Shown: positions 8,290 to 9,396 of the stretch, piece after piece
Layout: every line of letters starts with the position of its first letter
Position numbering within the stretch: the first letter of the stretch is position 1
NCBI GenBank assembly: GCA_002791215.1
Contig: PFWQ01000064.1
Span: 1-9,396, forward strand
Direction: 5' to 3'
Origin: a candidate division SR1 bacterium CG_4_9_14_3_um_filter_40_9
Lineage (GTDB): Bacteria > Patescibacteriota > Gracilibacteria > Absconditabacterales > Absconditicoccaceae
DNA: 9,396 nt
The notes under the pieces: generated by a model
Database searches by the model: none
Told to the model about the DNA's origin: nothing
Seen by the model: only the letters and a program-made list of their open reading frames with translations
Position numbers and translations under genes: made by a program

Positions 8290-9369
8290 ATGCAGATGAA
8301 AAAAGCCAAGAAAATCAAGAATATCGAACGAAACGAATCTCACTTCAATCGAGGACAGACAATAAAAATTCTGACTCTCTGATTCTTTTTCTTATTGGGA
8401 TGGTTCGTACTCGTACCACCTACACCTACGACTCCGACACTTCGTGGCGAACAAATGACGTTCCAATTCCATGGCACTGCTTCTGACTGGTGAGTAACTG
8501 GCATCCAAGTTCATGGTGCTGCTGATAGATGGGGATATCTTTTTGATGGAGCATCTATAACCCAAATGTTCACCTGATCAACTACTACCGTAAGCACTCC
8601 TTCTTCGCTTTTGGGATGAACAAGCACCACGACCAAATATGCAAAAATCATTACTGAAATATCTATTCCAAATTATTATGTAACAATGGAAACTCTGATA
8701 TTTTCTCCTGACTTGGCGATCTATTATCTGGAACATTTTCTCGAGGGCGACCGCAGCAAATTATTTACGACAACCGCATGATATACGCCCAAAAATTGTG
8801 TTTCTCCATCAGGAGACACCATCGTCCATGGCGATTTCATCATCGCGTATCAGCAAAGAGAGGACGTCAGCACGATATGTAATGTAGAAAAAAGATACTG
8901 CAACGATGGAACGCTTTTGGGTTCTTATACACAAGAATTCTGCGATGAAAAAACGACGTATTACTACAACAGAGTCATCCCCACTTCCGAAAACGAATTC
9001 ATTCCCAGCGAATATGTACAGCCTTCTGAACCAGTGAATGCCAATGCTGAATTCAATAGCCAAGGGCAGCTCAATGCACCGCTCGACCCTACGACCCGAT
9101 GGGATGAAGAACCCTCTGAAGCGATAGTCGTAAATAACGCAGGCATCGCACAAACCGTATTGACCTATAAAAATTGCAGAACACCATGGAATGAAAAAGT
9201 GCTTAATGGACAATTCGTCAGAGCATACAAAGCAAATCAATGATATTTCAATCGCCCTTGTGAAGTAGAAATCAGAATGTGTGTCGAAGGACATCTGAAA
9301 GGGACATTCAAATACAAAGCCTGCGCCTACACCGGCGCATCGTATGAAATGGTTCACTGATCAAACTAG
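8290..9369 (+). CDS. Membrane-anchored surface protein with a duplicated four-cysteine module
   Basis: With TGA as Gly this frame gives 359 residues ending at TAG 9367-9369. The Lys-rich N-terminus (MQMKKAKKIK) and a hydrophobic stretch at about 25-43 look like a signal anchor, placing the rest outside the membrane. A Thr/Ser-rich tract follows near 95-115. The C-terminal half holds two copies of one module: C170-x26-C197-x6-C204-x13-C218 and C296-x27-C324-x6-C331-x13-C345. They share CxVExRxC, GxLxG and GxFxxAY. Two disulfides per copy are likely if exported (inference). I do not recognise a named family. Seven TGA codons are read as Gly (8380, 8491, 8575, 8617, 8779, 9241, 9358); the first lies inside the membrane segment. 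The ATG at 8290 is chosen because the promoter ends just upstream; a second ATG lies two codons later. No Shine-Dalgarno is visible. Confidence 0.85.
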
Positions 9370-9396
9370 ATTGCAGAACGGCAGATTACAGAACGT
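9370..9396. repeat. Start of an ACG-rich tract at the right edge
   Basis: Directly after the surface-protein stop, the words CAGAACGG, CAGATTACAG and AGAACGT recur. The texture resembles the AACG-rich patch at 2210-2260, but the tract is cut by the window edge. Confidence 0.3.

Noticed and set aside
8809..9357. 182-residue minus-strand ORF
   Set aside because: It is a shadow of the surface-protein gene, which has a promoter, an anchor and a duplicated Cys module.

Overview
The window comes from a bacterium that reads UGA as glycine (genetic code 25), so it belongs to the candidate phyla Gracilibacteria (BD1-5) or Absconditabacteria (SR1) of the CPR/Patescibacteria. Read with the standard code, every large gene falls apart at TGA. 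Read with TGA = Gly, five long frames appear that contain 58 in-frame TGA codons. Many of these sit at glycines fixed in the protein families, such as the Gly of GHKD in the amidase, GTFHS in UvrD, RKGITPNPD in MnmA and EVDGG in the DUF559 domain. TAA and TAG still terminate, and Trp is still TGG. No tRNA, CRISPR array or transposase gene was seen.

Layout. (1) Minus strand, 1-2101: a secreted cell-wall protein with an N-terminal PGRP/Amidase_2 domain and a C-terminal SpoIID-like domain, cut by the left edge. (2) Plus strand, 2276-3214: a free-standing PHP domain like the N-terminus of DnaE, ending where the polymerase palm should begin. (3) 3215-3551: no convincing gene, but on the minus strand two or three patches that closely resemble universal SSU rRNA signatures. 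(4) 3552-5915: a complete UvrD/PcrA helicase carrying an in-frame repeat insertion. (5) 5916-6410: a non-coding region with hairpins and a direct repeat. (6) 6411-6500: a 29-residue Lys/Ala protein with its own terminator. (7) 6644-8170: mnmA, interrupted in frame by a 459-bp TIR-bounded element encoding a DUF559 (Vsr-like) nuclease domain, and again near its C-terminus by an ACGCGTG-type repeat. (8) 8290-9369: a membrane-anchored surface protein with a duplicated four-cysteine module, behind a clear sigma70-type promoter.

The genes do not form one pathway. They cover wall hydrolysis, DNA replication and repair, tRNA 2-thiouridine modification and a surface protein. What links them is repeated colonisation of conserved housekeeping genes by mobile or repeat DNA that stays in frame. 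Recoding UGA to glycine helps, because one of the three stops is lost. The most unusual items are the DUF559/TIR element inside mnmA, the palindromic repeat inside uvrD, and the SSU-rRNA-like patch behind the PHP-only gene.
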